Counted from the stretch's first letter, positions 16,810 through 24,756 are shown. The stretch is 34,269 nt of DNA from an uncultured Nitrospira sp. (GCA_902500775.1 CABVRZ010000046.1:1-34269), one strand, 5' to 3'. A program made the numbers and translations. The notes: generated by a model from the sequence alone, not told the origin.

Positions 16810-18573
16810 TCAGCGCGGGACGAAGACATATTCACCGGACGGGTCTTTCTGCTTCAAGGCAGTCACCTGACTGTTTTCCAGGACAAACTCAAACGTCATA
16901 TTTGAGAACCGCTGGATGCCGAAGACAAGGCCCTTAGAAGGAATGAGCTTTTCTTCAGGTTGTCCTGGTACCACTAAATAGAGAGCATCATCCTCCTTCC
17001 GCACCACCTGGAACGTCCAACCACTTGGCGCCACGTACGTTCCGACGAGTTGGGCCACGCGTGCCGGATCCAGGATCTCCGCCCTCCGCGTAAAGGTCAC
17101 ATCACCGTGGTCCAACGACAGGGTCGCGTGATTCACGTTCCCCTGAGGATTGGTGAGAAAGTTCACCGAGTGCTTGCCCACACGCTCGTCGTCCGGGGTA
17201 TCGAAGCGATCATAATGAAAGTGAGTCAGGGGCAACTGGACCCTGCCGAAGTTGAATTGAAGATGGCCAGCCGTCATGTCGATCGTGAGAAGACCGTACG
17301 CTTGGTGCTCGTACTCACCGACGTAATCAGCGAGAGGGTGTGAGGGATGCGTATTGGGAATCCGCTCAGCGCCGGCTTTTGCCCGCGCCTCCTTGCCCGC
17401 CTGCTTGTGTTGCTGTCTGACCTGAAGCCAGCGTTCACTCCAGGGTGTGTAGGGCAACTCCAACAGCCGCTCGTACAGGTGGTACATCACGATGTCTCGA
17501 AGCGGAGCACAATGGTTGCCAATGGCAAAGACGTTCACGCCGATCTTCTTCTGAAGTAACCAGGACATCTGGGAGTGAAACCCATCAATGTATCCTCCAT
17601 GGCACGTCATCAAGTGCCCCCGATACGAGGCCATCACGCGACCCATTCCATACACCGGATTGAGAAGTTCCCACCATCCCCACGTCTCACCCACGATGTT
17701 CGGCACTACCATCGCCGGTTCCAGTGTGGCCTTGAGGACACTGGGAGGGAGCACCTGCTTGCCGTCATACTTCCCGTCGTTCATCAAGGCGCTGAGCCAG
17801 TGCGAGAGCTCTTCGATGCTCGAGATAATCGCACCGACAGGAGCGCAGGCTTCGGTCTCTTCAGAATACGGAATCTTGTGGAGATCCCGGCTGTCGCGTT
17901 GCTCCGTAAACGGGACGCCATGGTCAGACTGTTTCTGCATGTCGGCGATCCTGTACACCGTGGTCCGCATCCTCAGAGGCTCGAAGAGCCTCTCACGGAC
18001 GAACGCTTCCCACGTCATGCCTGAGACCAATTCGATGATGTACCCGACTGCGGCATACATGATGTTGTTGTAGAGAAACCTCTGCCGTAAGGCCGCGTCA
18101 GGTTCAAAATATTTGATCCGACTGAACAGATCCTGCCGAGAAAAGGAATCCTGCCGATACCACAGGCTATCCTGGTGCGTGATGCCCGTGCGATGAGCCA
18201 GCATATCCCGCAGCGTCACCATATTGTTCAATTCGTTGTTGTGAAAGCGAATGGCGGGAACGGCATCGCGAATGGGCTCATCCCAGGTCAGCTTGCCTTG
18301 CTCAACCAACAGGCCTGCCGCAACGGCTGTAAACAGTTTCGTGTTAGACCCGATCGGGAACAGCGTGTTTGAGGTCACAGGTAATTTCTTCTCAAAGTCC
18401 CGATAGCCATACCCTTTCGCGAAAGTTAGTTTGTCACCTGCGACGATTCCAACACCCACGCCCGGCGCATTCCAGTCCTTGAGAAGCTGCTCCATATACG
18501 CGTCAAATCCCTGGAGCCGCTCAGCAATGTGTTGCTGCTGAGCGGGAAGGTCCTCTTGTATTGGACGTGTCAT
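16810..18573 (-). CDS. Beta-lactamase/transpeptidase-fold serine hydrolase
   Basis: The 587-residue protein has a class C beta-lactamase-like domain (about 20-390) with all three motifs: Ser76-Asn-Thr-Lys79 (GSNTK), Tyr168-Asn-Asn and His325-Gly-Gly. A C-terminal lipocalin-like region (about 430-587), starting HPLADYVGEYEHQAYGLL, resembles the DUF3471-type domain of D-aminopeptidases and esterases of this group. No export signal is seen from this start. Such proteins hydrolyse D-amino-acid peptides, esters or amides, and real beta-lactam resistance is not implied. The open frame runs upstream to 18777, but those 68 residues overlap the C39 gene and are not family-like; the ATG at 18573 is therefore chosen. 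It lies between a C39-like peptidase and an S9 peptidase in one minus-strand operon. Confidence 0.85.
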   Translation of the reverse strand: MTRPIQEDLPAQQQHIAERLQGFDAYMEQLLKDWNAPGVGVGIVAGDKLTFAKGYGYRDFEKKLPVTSNTLFPIGSNTKLFTAVAAGLLVEQGKLTWDEPIRDAVPAIRFHNNELNNMVTLRDMLAHRTGITHQDSLWYRQDSFSRQDLFSRIKYFEPDAALRQRFLYNNIMYAAVGYIIELVSGMTWEAFVRERLFEPLRMRTTVYRIADMQKQSDHGVPFTEQRDSRDLHKIPYSEETEACAPVGAIISSIEELSHWLSALMNDGKYDGKQVLPPSVLKATLEPAMVVPNIVGETWGWWELLNPVYGMGRVMASYRGHLMTCHGGYIDGFHSQMSWLLQKKIGVNVFAIGNHCAPLRDIVMYHLYERLLELPYTPWSERWLQVRQQHKQAGKEARAKAGAERIPNTHPSHPLADYVGEYEHQAYGLLTIDMTAGHLQFNFGRVQLPLTHFHYDRFDTPDDERVGKHSVNFLTNPQGNVNHATLSLDHGDVTFTRRAEILDPARVAQLVGTYVAPSGWTFQVVRKEDDALYLVVPGQPEEKLIPSKGLVFGIQRFSNMTFEFVLENSQVTALKQKDPSGEYVFVPR

Positions 18574-18620
18574 CGTGCCTACCCCAAACGGTTGAGATTG
18601 CTGCTGTCTAGAGACGCATC

Positions 18621-19031
18621 TTACTTCACCTTGATAAACCACCGTGGCTTCATCCGCCAGAAATCTTTTCGCAGGTGACGCTTCAAGGCCTTCTTCGAAT
18701 CCAGCACGTACGCTCCGTTCGAATCTCGGACGAAGACAACCCAATGCCAAAAGGCCCGATCCCTCACACGATGCCACTTGATGGCTAAGAGTGCTCGATT
18801 CGGCAGTGCATCCCAGGAGACAAACGGCGTTGGCCTTGACGACGCGTGAAGCTGATACTGTTTCAAAAGTCGACGTACGTGAGTGGTCTCAGACCATAAG
18901 CGGCTATCCGCTGCAGAAATGCCCATTCGATTAGCCACCTGCTTTGCGGCGGTATAGTTCACACCGGCAAGAGCCGCGACGCTGGCGATCCCACATCCCG
19001 TTTTCTCCAGTTGAATCACCGGCTTCATCAT
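18621..19031 (-). CDS. Stand-alone C39-like cysteine peptidase
   Basis: The 136-residue protein has the papain-like C39 arrangement: Gln7 and Cys13 in VIQLEKTGCGIASVAALAG, then His96 in FWHWVVFVRD and Asp111 in AYVLDSKK. C39 peptidases remove double-glycine leaders from peptides during export and are usually fused to an ABC transporter. Here the domain stands alone, with no transmembrane segment or signal peptide, and an ABC exporter is encoded just upstream on the same strand (gap 106 bp). A very short basic C-terminus (KPRWFIKVK) completes it. The two in-frame ATGs at 19031 and 19028 are equally possible starts. Proteolytic activity is likely from the residues. The substrate is unknown, and related C39-like domains also act as general cysteine peptidases. 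Confidence 0.75.
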   Translation of the reverse strand: MMKPVIQLEKTGCGIASVAALAGVNYTAAKQVANRMGISAADSRLWSETTHVRRLLKQYQLHASSRPTPFVSWDALPNRALLAIKWHRVRDRAFWHWVVFVRDSNGAYVLDSKKALKRHLRKDFWRMKPRWFIKVK

Positions 19032-19120
19032 AAGTTCAGTTTCCGCTTCCGTCCGCCAGAGATGGTGAATCTGTTACGTTGATAGAAGACCGGATGAATC
19101 TGTATGCATGCGAGCTGCAT
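19028..19120 (-). CDS. Possible 30-residue peptide with a Gly-Gly motif upstream of the C39 gene
   Basis: A very short open frame fills the gap between the HlyD-like gene and the C39 gene. It begins at ATG 19120 and its TGA overlaps the C39 start (ATGATG). The product starts MQLACIQIHPVFYQRNRF and ends with a Ser-Gly-Gly followed by seven residues rich in Arg and Lys. A double glycine is what C39 peptidases cut after. Against it: there is no ribosome site, the following peptide would be only seven residues, and such frames arise by chance. It is listed as a candidate only. Confidence 0.2.
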   Translation of the reverse strand: MQLACIQIHPVFYQRNRFTISGGRKRKLNL

Positions 19121-19137
19121 ATTGTAGGGCTAGCGGC

Positions 19138-20094
19138 TTACTTAAACTTGACCAACACGCGCTGTCCCAGTAACAGGTGCTGCTGTTCGATGCTGAGGAC
19201 ACATTCCACGACTCGTTCGTCGACACGCTCCTGTGGATCATCGGTGCGTGGACGTTTGGGCCCAAAGACTTGCCCCATTCTCAGCACTCGCCCGGTATAG
19301 GAGCGCGACTCGTCCGCCTCCGGGACGATCTCCGCCGACATATCGGGTCGGACGGCACCAATAAACCGTTCCTCGAGTTCGGCGCGTACGATGCGCGGGG
19401 TAGCCGGAACGAACCAAAACAGCGGCGTCACATTCAGCGTACTGACACCGTCCCCCGGACGGGCGAGGCGGCGAACGATCTGCCCATCAAGGGGAGCCCG
19501 GATCACGCGTCGATCGACCTCATATTCCGCCACTCGCTGACGGGCTTGGGCGACTTTCAAATGTTCCTCGGCCTGCCCGATTTCCGCTCGTAGCTGCCTC
19601 ATGCTGTCCTCGGCGCGATCCAATTCTTGCTGGGAGGTCGCCTGATCTTTAATGGCCTGAGCAAGCCGGGCTCGTTCTCGTTCAGCAGCGGCGAGCCGCA
19701 CCTGGTGGACGGGTAGTGCGGTGCGTGCATGAGCCACTTCGGCTCGTTGGAGTTCGAGATTCAGGCGTGCTTGTCGATCATCCTGCGCCGCAAGCACCTG
19801 TCCTTTTTTGACGAGGTCGCCTTCCTCAACAAATACCTCATTGATGATGCCATCTCGACTTGCGGCTAACTGAATAATGCCCCCTTCGACATCGATCCGC
19901 CCCTTCGCGATGGCCGCATAGGGAGTGTTCGAGCCGGTCTGTGGCGGGGAGTTCGGTGTGGGGCGTACTTCGGAGGCACCTTCGCTCATCAGTTTTGTGA
20001 TCAAGGTGGCGCTAATTAAGAATACAATCAAGAGCCACGAATATTGACGGAGAAAAGACTTGTCTGAAAACTTTCTAGTTACCATTGCGTTCAT
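19138..20094 (-). CDS. devB: HlyD-family periplasmic adaptor of an ABC exporter (DevB-like)
   Basis: This is the membrane-fusion subunit that links an inner-membrane ABC exporter to an outer-membrane channel. The 318-residue protein has one N-terminal membrane anchor (WLLIVFLISATLITKLM, about 20-36), a biotinyl-lipoyl-like half (GIINEVFVEEGDLVKKGQVLAAQDDRQ, read in pieces, about 84-110), a long alpha-helical hairpin (about 110-195, LNLELQRAEVAHARTA to RVAEYEVDRR), the second lipoyl half APLDGQIVRRLARPGDGV and a beta-barrel domain. The overlap of 20 nt with the ATPase gene upstream points to translational coupling. The gene order permease-ATPase-adaptor matches the DevBCA class of exporters (glycolipid or other envelope substrates in cyanobacteria). 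No TolC-type channel is encoded in the window. Confidence 0.8.
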   Translation of the reverse strand: MNAMVTRKFSDKSFLRQYSWLLIVFLISATLITKLMSEGASEVRPTPNSPPQTGSNTPYAAIAKGRIDVEGGIIQLAASRDGIINEVFVEEGDLVKKGQVLAAQDDRQARLNLELQRAEVAHARTALPVHQVRLAAAERERARLAQAIKDQATSQQELDRAEDSMRQLRAEIGQAEEHLKVAQARQRVAEYEVDRRVIRAPLDGQIVRRLARPGDGVSTLNVTPLFWFVPATPRIVRAELEERFIGAVRPDMSAEIVPEADESRSYTGRVLRMGQVFGPKRPRTDDPQERVDERVVECVLSIEQQHLLLGQRVLVKFK

Positions 20095-20800
20095 CCCGAA
20101 TGATTCGCCCGTCTTCTAAATGGATGACTCGATCTGCATGCTTCATCAGGCGCGGGTCGTGCGAGACGGCTAAGACAGTTGCGCCATGTGTACGAGCGGA
20201 GCGATGCAACAGTGCGATCACCATCTGTCCGTTTTCACCATCGAGTGCGCTTGTCGGTTCATCAGCAAAGACAAGCCGTGGTTCCTTGACGAGCGCCCGA
20301 GCAATCGCGACGCGCTGCTTTTCCCCTCCCGAAAGTTCCAGTGGGCGCAGATGCCTCTGTTTGCTCAACCCACACTCGTCCAAGTAGCGTTCCGCAGCAG
20401 ACCTCGCGCGATCTTCCTGCCACCCCATGTACGTGAGTGGCAACATGACTTGTTCGATGGCCGTCAAGGCAGAAAAAAGATTAAAGCCTTGAAAGATAAA
20501 CCCACAGTGATCTTGACGAAACCGATCCAGCCTTTTCTGCGGCAGCGACCAGAGATCCGTACTGAGCGCGGACACCTCACCCTGATCTGGCCGCAGCAAC
20601 CCGCTCAGAATCGCGAGCAACGTGCTTTTCCCCGAACCGGATGGCCCCACGACTAAGGTGAGCTCAGCGGGATAGATGTGAAGGGAGATCCCACGCAACA
20701 CAGGGTTGACCATGTTCCCCGTTGTATACGCCCGATGAATATCTCGAGCCGTTAGCGCTGGCGTGGCCGAACCATCCTCCATGACCTCTGACACCGTCAT
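20075..20800 (-). CDS. devA: ABC exporter ATPase subunit (DevA/MacB/LolD-like)
   Basis: The 241-residue ATP-binding subunit powers the DevC-like permease. Walker A is GPSGSGKST (about 52-60), the Q-loop is in FIFQGFNLF (Gln104), the signature is LSGGEKQR (156-163), Walker B is LVFADEPTSALD (176-187) and the switch histidine is in AVSHDPR. The short form and the 'FQ.FNL...LTA.EQV.LPL' stretch are typical of the MacB/DevA/LolD group that works with MacB-like permeases. The start overlaps the permease stop by 4 nt (ATGA arrangement), and the end overlaps the adaptor gene by 20 nt, so the three are one transcription unit. Confidence 0.9.
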   Translation of the reverse strand: MTVSEVMEDGSATPALTARDIHRAYTTGNMVNPVLRGISLHIYPAELTLVVGPSGSGKSTLLAILSGLLRPDQGEVSALSTDLWSLPQKRLDRFRQDHCGFIFQGFNLFSALTAIEQVMLPLTYMGWQEDRARSAAERYLDECGLSKQRHLRPLELSGGEKQRVAIARALVKEPRLVFADEPTSALDGENGQMVIALLHRSARTHGATVLAVSHDPRLMKHADRVIHLEDGRIIRDERNGN

Positions 20801-21927
20801 CGGAGCAACTCACCGGGCTCGGCTTTGTACAACACCCGTATCGCCATAACGCCAGAGATGATGGCAATGAGCATCGTAATGATCGCCGTACCCACCAGCG
20901 ACCACCAGGGGAACACCATCGCCACATGTTGAGCCTTCCCGACCCAACCAATTATGCTCGTCAAGACCCCCGTGACAGCAAGACCAGCAAGGCCTACCCA
21001 CCAGGCTTGCTCCAGGACCACGGTATTGAGTGACCAGGCCGACACGCCAAGGGCGCGCAAGGTGGCATACTCCCGTATGGAGGCCAAAATCGTTCCACGC
21101 AAAATCTGACCGGTGATCACAACTCCAACGGCAAGACCCAACAACGAAGAGAACCCGAATCCCGCTCCAGCGCCTGATTCAAACAACCAGTACAGTTGTG
21201 ATTGGGTGGAGAGCTCGTTCTTCGTCCAGACAGTATAGCGGGGGTGTTCCTCTGTCATTTGTAACTGCTGTTGGACCTGCAACGCCTGATCGGGATGACG
21301 AATCTTCACGAGCAGATACGGAGCCGTGTCTGGACTGATACTGTTATCGAGGAGACGGCGGACCGTCGACAACGATCCAAAAATATAGGCTCCTCCAATA
21401 TTCTTAAAACCCGACACCACACCGACAACCTTCACGCGTTTATTATTCAGCTCTGCCGTTTGCCCAAGTGTGACCTTCAGCTTGCGCTCATCATCAACGT
21501 CGATGACCACCCCACCGGGTTCTTCTAACGCCTGCCTGGTTGAGTGATCGAAAGTTGACGGAGTGCCAAGACTACTATCCCGTACGTCGACACCAACGAG
21601 AAAGATGGCGGTTTTGCTCCCGTCGGGCGCACGCCAATCACCAGGGGCAATGAGGAGACTCTCCACGTGCACGATGTCCGGGTGCATCCGTATCAACGAT
21701 TCGTTACGCAACGGGAAATACCTGCCGAGGTCAAAGCTAGGGGTGTTGGGCGCGCTCACCCACAGGTCCGCGCGGGATTGATCGACCACGAGGCTGACCG
21801 TGCCAAACATGCCGAGCAACAATGCCAGTTGAACGATGATCAAGAGTCCGGAGAATGCCACCGCCAGCACGGCTGCCAGGAAGCGTCGCCATTCGTACCT
21901 CAGAGTCGACCGCGCAAGAGACAGCAT
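20797..21927 (-). CDS. devC: ABC exporter permease (DevC/FtsX-like)
   Basis: The 376-residue membrane protein has an N-terminal membrane helix (AAVLAVAFSGLLIIVQLALLLGMF split over about 18-42), a large periplasmic domain (about 50-250) with VDQSRADLWVSAPNTPSFD and LLIAPGDWR stretches, and three further membrane helices (about 255-375) containing the FtsX-like REYATLRALGVS motif. It is the fold of MacB-like permeases, and the length and N-terminal part match DevC. With the ATPase and adaptor it forms a mechanotransmission-type exporter that moves substrates from the outer face of the inner membrane. It is the first gene of the minus-strand run reaching to about 13.7 kb. The substrate is not evident from the sequence. 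Confidence 0.85.
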   Translation of the reverse strand: MLSLARSTLRYEWRRFLAAVLAVAFSGLLIIVQLALLLGMFGTVSLVVDQSRADLWVSAPNTPSFDLGRYFPLRNESLIRMHPDIVHVESLLIAPGDWRAPDGSKTAIFLVGVDVRDSSLGTPSTFDHSTRQALEEPGGVVIDVDDERKLKVTLGQTAELNNKRVKVVGVVSGFKNIGGAYIFGSLSTVRRLLDNSISPDTAPYLLVKIRHPDQALQVQQQLQMTEEHPRYTVWTKNELSTQSQLYWLFESGAGAGFGFSSLLGLAVGVVITGQILRGTILASIREYATLRALGVSAWSLNTVVLEQAWWVGLAGLAVTGVLTSIIGWVGKAQHVAMVFPWWSLVGTAIITMLIAIISGVMAIRVLYKAEPGELLR

Positions 21928-22040
21928 CAGCAGAGCGTCCTAGAATTGAGTCGTTTGGCGGTCTCGTGCACCAAATGTGCAAGCAGTGTCAGACGAATCC
22001 CTGGTACGGCCACGTCATTAGGCCTCGTTCTGTTGCATGA

Positions 22041-22092
22041 AACTGTACTGTTTATCCAGTACGGTTATCAAGGTAAGATAGACTGAAGTCTA
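22041..22092. promoter_or_regulatory. Two inverted repeats in the divergent devC / amidotransferase region
   Basis: The 312-bp gap (21928-22239) has no gene. AACTGTACTG-TTTATC-CAGTACGGTT at 22041-22066 is a 10-bp inverted repeat with one mismatch, including GTACTG/CAGTAC. TAGACT-GA-AGTCTA at 22079-22092 is a perfect 6-bp repeat. Both are upstream of the minus-strand exporter operon and may bind its regulator, but no regulator gene adjoins them. Confidence 0.45.
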
Positions 22093-22239
22093 AGTCTTCA
22101 TTCTTCAATACATTGCAGCACTTTCAGCGCGGGCTCTTGTATTTCTCATTGCGAGCCACACCAGTCACCTAGACATTTGCACTGACATCAAAGATAGTAG
22201 CTACTTGTGCGCCACAACATCCTTGTCTGATAAATCGCT

Positions 22240-22944
22240 ATGCCACGATTGATTGCGATCCTCGGCGAGTACGATCCCTCTTATGGGCCACACCAGGCAA
22301 CTGATGCGGCCATTGAACATTCCAAGATTTTGCTGGGTGCGTATATCCGCGCTGAATGGATCTCTACGCAAGCGATTGATGAAAAGCGCTTGCGCGACTA
22401 TGCGGGTTTGTGGATTGCGCCGGGCAGTCCTTACAAGAGCTTGGAAAGGACGTTGCGCGCGATTCAGTATGCGCGGGAGCACCGAATTCCCTGTTTGGGC
22501 ACGTGCGGCGGATTCCAACATATGCTGCTGGAATATACCCGCAATGTGCTTGGTGTGAAGGATGCCAGCCATGCCGAATATGATCCCTATGCCTCAAACT
22601 TGTTTATTTCACAGTTGCCTTGTTCGTTGGCCGGTCGTGAGATGGTATTGAATCTTGTACCGGGATCTCAGGTGGCGAGCATTTACGACACTACATCCGT
22701 ACGAGAGCAGTACTATTGCAACTTCGGGGTGAACCCTGCATATGTTCCTCTCTTGAAGCAGGGTCCGCTCAGCGTATCGGGCTCAGATGCCGAAGGGGAA
22801 GTCCGTGTCGTCGAGCACCCTGGTCACCCCTTCTTCATCGGAACGCTGTTTGTGCCTCAGCAACGCTCCACACCAGGGAGGCCACATCCTCTTGTGACGG
22901 CATTTATGAAAGCGGTCCTGGAACGGGTGGATATCTTGGCCTAG
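22240..22944 (+). CDS. Stand-alone CTP-synthase-like glutamine amidotransferase
   Basis: The 234-residue protein is homologous to the class I glutamine amidotransferase domain of CTP synthase (PyrG), without the synthetase part. Matching stretches are the LWIAPGSPYKSLE turn (about 58-70), GTCGGFQHMLLEYTRNVLG (about 87-105, nucleophile Cys89), DASHAEYDPY (about 108-117), and EHPGHPFFIGTLFVPQQRS (about 192-210), ending in HPLVTAF. In PyrG the equivalent of TLFVPQQ carries the catalytic His and Glu; here they read Val and Gln, so glutaminase activity is doubtful. This fits the group sometimes named 'CTP synthase C-terminal region-related' proteins, of unknown function. It begins with ATG 22240 and lies divergent from the exporter operon. 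Confidence 0.8.
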   Translation: MPRLIAILGEYDPSYGPHQATDAAIEHSKILLGAYIRAEWISTQAIDEKRLRDYAGLWIAPGSPYKSLERTLRAIQYAREHRIPCLGTCGGFQHMLLEYTRNVLGVKDASHAEYDPYASNLFISQLPCSLAGREMVLNLVPGSQVASIYDTTSVREQYYCNFGVNPAYVPLLKQGPLSVSGSDAEGEVRVVEHPGHPFFIGTLFVPQQRSTPGRPHPLVTAFMKAVLERVDILA

Positions 22945-23544
22945 GGTACAGCGGAGCACGACATTCGTTCAGGTGCACAGTCATGACCACTTATTCTACA
23001 GAAGCCTTGTCATGTCGTTCAGACCAGCCATTCTTCGACCGCCGCTATCCGAAAAGGCACATCCTTTGCGCTTGGTGACATTCAGGTTGATCCTAACCGT
23101 GGTGGTGGCTGGTTCCATCTTGACAGGTTGCGTGGATCGAATTGTCGAACCGACTGACGTGTTCGGCGACGTGCACCAAGGAGAGACCTACAGCCCTGCG
23201 TCACGGATGATTGATGACTGGTACGCCGTCGAAGCGATCGATGCGCAGACGTTTGCCATCAACGAACCGAAATCCTCTCAGTACAACACGTCGTATCTCC
23301 TCGTGGGAGAGAACCGAGCCCTCATGTTCGATGCGGGAAGCGGTGAACGACCGGCCGGATCGCGATCCATGCGTGAGGTGGCAGCGCGGTACGCAGGCAA
23401 CAAGCCGATCATGCTGATCCTCTCCCACTTTCATTATGATCATATCGCTGATACCGCTGCATTTGATGGCGTCATTCTCATTGACCGCCCGGACATCCGC
23501 GCCTCTATCAAAGACGGGGTCTATACGATCGGCCCAATGAAGAA

Positions 23545-23564
23545 CCCCGCCCTTCCAGGCGGGG
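23545..23564. repeat. IS end hairpin (tnpA 3' side)
   Basis: CCCCGCC at 23545-23551 and GGCGGGG at 23558-23564 pair around the 6-nt loop CTTCCA. The loop resembles that of the opposite hairpin (CTCCCA). It lies just beyond the 3' end of tnpA and probably marks one IS end. Confidence 0.75.
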
Positions 23565-23569
23565 TCTCC

Positions 23570-24000
23570 TCACGATTCAAGCTGCGCTTGACCCGTCTCC
23601 TGCCCGCCTTGGTGCTGGACATCGTGCCGAATCGTGGCCTCGCTGATGCCCACTGTGGAGGCGAAAATCCTCGTGCCCAAACGCCGCCCCCATCCCAATA
23701 CACTTTGCGTACCATGTGCGGGAATTTCTCTTTCAGCTGCCGACTGGTCACACTTTTCAAGGTTTCCACCACCCTTGAAACCGCGTATTTCGGTGGAATC
23801 ACCATGTGCAAATGGACATGGTCCCGATCCACGCCAATTTCCTCCAGAAACCAATCGGGGTGAAATTCCCGCACGCTCCGGAGGACCTTCTTCAGGTATT
23901 CAGCTACTCCGGGCACGAGGATTTTTCGCCGATACCGCGTCACCCACACCAAATGGTACTGAGTCTTGTACACCACATGAGCCTGTCGATGGAGTTTCAT
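23570..24000 (-). pseudogene. tnpA: IS200-type Y1 transposase TnpA, frameshifted
   Basis: TnpA is a single-strand-specific HUH transposase. The N-terminal 120 residues are well preserved: HVVYKTQYHLVWVTRYRRK (about 8-26), the HUH motif in DHVHLHMV (His61 and His63), and VVETLKSVTSRQLKEKFP. Near 23663-23668 the frame breaks after VWARGF. The expected continuation, like ASTVGISEATIRHDVQHQG, is found one frame away and ends at 23570. In relatives this segment usually reads 'R(R/K)YVE.Q' with the catalytic Tyr, but here the aligned codon appears to encode Asp. The element is therefore probably dead at two positions. Upstream, the ATG at 24000 is the normal start. Confidence 0.8.
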
Positions 24001-24050
24001 CGACGGCCATCATAGCACCAGGCGAGCAACAGACGGCGCCCTGCTCACAC

Positions 24051-24070
24051 CCCCACCCTCCCAGGTGGGG
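24051..24070. repeat. IS end hairpin (tnpA 5' side)
   Basis: CCCCACC at 24051-24057 and GGTGGGG at 24064-24070 pair around the 6-nt loop CTCCCA. It lies 50 bp upstream of the tnpA start, and its design matches the hairpin at 23545-23564. Confidence 0.75.
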
Positions 24071-24722
24071 AACTCCCGCGCAATTAGAGTCGCACGGGAT
24101 GGATTGGCAACCGCTCAAGGTCGCACGTCTCGTCGCGGATGGTGAGGTGCTCGAACTTGGCGGTAGGACAGTCGAGGTCTTCAACGTGCCAGGGCATACC
24201 ACCGAGTCGGTCGTGCTGTTCGATCGGGATCGCAATCAAGTCTTTACCGGCGATTTCGTCTACCGACATCTGGGGGGCATCATCGCCTTTGCATCGGGGT
24301 CCGATCTGACGGCGTACAAGGAGAACAGCACACGACTGTTACGGCTGACTCATGCCGACGCGCTGCTTTTCGGCGCACATGGCATCCCACGGTTCGATCG
24401 CGACTGGCTGGTTCTCTTGGACCGTGAATTGGACAAGATCATCAAGGAAATAGCCACGTACCGGTATGCGGCCCACTATCTGGCTCCTGGCCTGCCCTGG
24501 CGGGTCTATCAGAATGGTGACCTGTACATTTATACGACGCCCCTGGTCGATCCTCCGCTTTTCTGGTCCAAATGGATGGGGTTGCTCGTCGTGACCATGA
24601 GCTTCCTGTCACTCTACTTGCTGTACCGCATGGCGAGGCCTCGTTCCTATCGGAAACCGTCTTTCCGCAGGGAGTGACGATAGACCTGCCTCCACCATTG
24701 CCGTAAACTCAAGTCGTCACAG

Positions 24723-24739
24723 TGCTCCCGCTGGGAGCA
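24723..24739. repeat. Perfect 7-bp hairpin between two decayed genes
   Basis: TGCTCCC-GCT-GGGAGCA forms a stable stem with a 3-nt loop, 46 bp after the end of the metallo-beta-lactamase remnant and 18 bp before the next ATG. There is no T-tract, so it is at best a weak terminator or a mRNA structure. Confidence 0.4.
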
Positions 24740-24756
24740 TTCGATGACAGACTTCA

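Larger units (their letters stand above)
23545..24070 (-). mobile_element. Degenerate IS200/IS605-family element with only tnpA
   Basis: A Y1-type transposase gene lies between two small hairpins of the same architecture, at 23545-23564 and 24051-24070. This is the layout of IS200/IS605 elements, which have subterminal palindromes instead of terminal inverted repeats. There is no tnpB. The exact ends are not determinable by eye. They are just outside the hairpins, and the host gene on both sides is the metallo-beta-lactamase gene. Confidence 0.8.
23012..24677 (+). pseudogene. Metallo-beta-lactamase-fold lipoprotein gene split by an IS200-type element
   Basis: The N-terminal part (23012 to about 23540) encodes a lipoprotein signal ending ILTGC (Cys40) and the first half of a metallo-beta-lactamase-fold hydrolase, including SHFHYDH (the HxHxDH metal motif) and a strand near AFDGVILID. 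The C-terminal part (about 24085 to 24677) resumes with LELGGRTVEVFNVPGHTTES, the metal-ligand Asp in FTGDFVYR, GAHG, and a C-terminal membrane helix (GLLVVTMSFLSLYLLYRM). The two halves are in different phases and are separated by about 540 bp that carry the IS element. The intact gene would have encoded a roughly 370-residue membrane-linked hydrolase. The long plus-strand frame from 23634 to 24677 runs antisense through the IS and is not one natural protein. Confidence 0.85.

Noticed and set aside
16794..16835. Longer N-terminus of the S9 peptidase
   Set aside because: It would overlap the preceding stop codon of the serine hydrolase. ATG 16793 has GGAGG at 5 nt and gives a clean 16-bp gap.
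18574..18777. N-terminal extension (68 residues) of the serine hydrolase
   Set aside because: It lies almost wholly inside the C39-like gene in another frame and looks non-native. The family-like sequence starts at ATG 18573.
22041..22066. LexA-type SOS box upstream of the exporter operon
   Set aside because: The repeat has CTG-N6-CAG rather than the CTG-N10-CAG spacing of E. coli-type LexA boxes, and the genes are not SOS genes.
23634..24677. Single 347-codon plus-strand gene
   Set aside because: Its first half runs antisense through the IS200-type element and has the composition of a chance frame. Only its second half is the true C-terminal part of the split metallo-beta-lactamase gene.
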